A stretch of DNA of 64,000 nucleotides from Nomia melanderi (taxonomy: Eukaryota; Arthropoda; Insecta; Hymenoptera; Halictidae), in assembly GCF_051020985.1 (NCBI RefSeq), contig NW_027475139.1, forward strand, positions 1,922,001 through 1,986,000, read 5' to 3'. Under the pieces are notes generated by a model, which saw only the letters and a list, made by a program, of their open reading frames with translations, made no database searches and was not told the DNA's origin. Every line of letters begins with the position of its first letter. The first letter of the stretch is position 1. Made by a program: the position numbers and the translations under genes. Of the stretch, positions 63,834 through 64,000 are shown one piece after another.

Positions 63834-64000
63834 CCCGAGATATCACCAGATATATATTGGATTTTTCACTGACCCTGAGTGTCCGGCCCCATGAGACTGT
63901 GGTTTTCTCGGCCCCTGGTGGACCGAGGTCGTTCCCGTTGCACAGATTCATGCGCCAGGGCCTCCTGCAGATAATTCACTTTGGTTTATTGCGCTATCTC
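63834..64000 (+). repeat. Right-edge partial monomer
   Basis: The last monomer starts at 63834 and is cut after 167 bp, inside GCGCTATCTC. The array continues past the right edge. Confidence 0.95.

Larger units (their letters stand above)
1..64000 (+). repeat. Uninterrupted 175-bp tandem satellite array
   Basis: The whole window is a head-to-tail array of a 175-bp monomer. The phase motif CCCGAGATATC (or a one-base variant) recurs at 155, 330, 679, 1904 and so on to 63834. That makes 364 complete monomers whose total is 21 bp short of 364 x 175. Every monomer spacing I followed was 174-177 bp and no monomer is inverted. No stretch of foreign or unique sequence interrupts it. Such arrays are typical of eukaryotic centromeric or heterochromatic satellites; that location is inferred, not shown. 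The strand given is the orientation in which I wrote the monomer and has no transcriptional meaning. The family could not be named without a database search. Confidence 0.98.

Noticed and set aside
1..64000. CRISPR-like regular repeats
   Set aside because: The whole 175-bp period is repeated and there are no unique spacers.
1..64000. CENP-B box
   Set aside because: I compared TTCG, CCCG and CGAA occurrences in the A, B and C consensus with NTTCGNNNNANNCGGGN on both strands and found no position satisfying the core.
1..64000. Human-type alpha satellite
   Set aside because: The length is close (171 against 175 bp) but the monomer is more GC-rich and shares no recognisable alpha-satellite motif.
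1..64000. Transposon, LTR or rDNA spacer origin
   Set aside because: I see no terminal repeats, polypurine tract, target-site duplications, reverse-transcriptase coding or rRNA sequence anywhere in the window.

Overview
The window is one uninterrupted tandem satellite DNA array. I see no gene, no RNA gene, no transposon and no unique sequence. The basic unit is a 175-bp monomer of about 52-53% GC, always in the same orientation. Taking the start of a monomer as the motif CCCGAGATATC, I can follow it from position 155 to position 63834, which is 364 complete monomers with a net loss of only 21 bp, plus a cut monomer at each edge. The array therefore runs past both ends of the window. A homogeneous array of this size with a near-nucleosomal period points to a eukaryote and to centromeric, pericentromeric or other heterochromatic satellite. 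The species cannot be told from the sequence. The monomer does not look like human alpha satellite and I see no CENP-B box.

Three monomer classes stand out. Type A is the common form. Type B keeps the A flanks but carries a very different 45-bp internal cassette (TGCTGG...GGATTCCGAATATC); I count about 40, nearly all beyond 12 kb. Type C (CCATGTGTCGATGG plus CCATGCAGATAA) has 19 members, all between 6 and 36 kb, and often alternates with monomers carrying TATATATAGGATT. Three monomers are A/B hybrids.

There is no single fixed higher-order repeat. The array is instead a mosaic of nested block duplications. The largest joins about 12.7-26.2 kb with about 29.5-42.6 kb (13.5 and 13.1 kb, nearly identical by eye). 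These two copies differ from each other by whole-monomer gains and losses of 2 or 4 monomers. Smaller repeats are: 3.57-5.56 with 10.75-12.73 kb; 5.42-7.49 with 8.40-10.46 kb; 25.58-26.83 with 26.98-28.23 kb; an interleaved P-Q-P'-R-Q' set at 42-46.7 kb; 3-monomer units at 51.8-53 kb; and 54.35-56.15 with 57.49-59.30 kb.

Open reading frames of 65, 99 or 157 codons recur every 175 bp only because the monomer has few stops. The period is not a multiple of 3 and every monomer carries TAATAG, so they are not genes. The most interesting motif is a CTCF-like core on the minus strand of most monomers, one base short of consensus and complete at 3029-3041. It lies inside a conserved inverted repeat. 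All block boundaries were placed by eye and are good to a few tens of bases.
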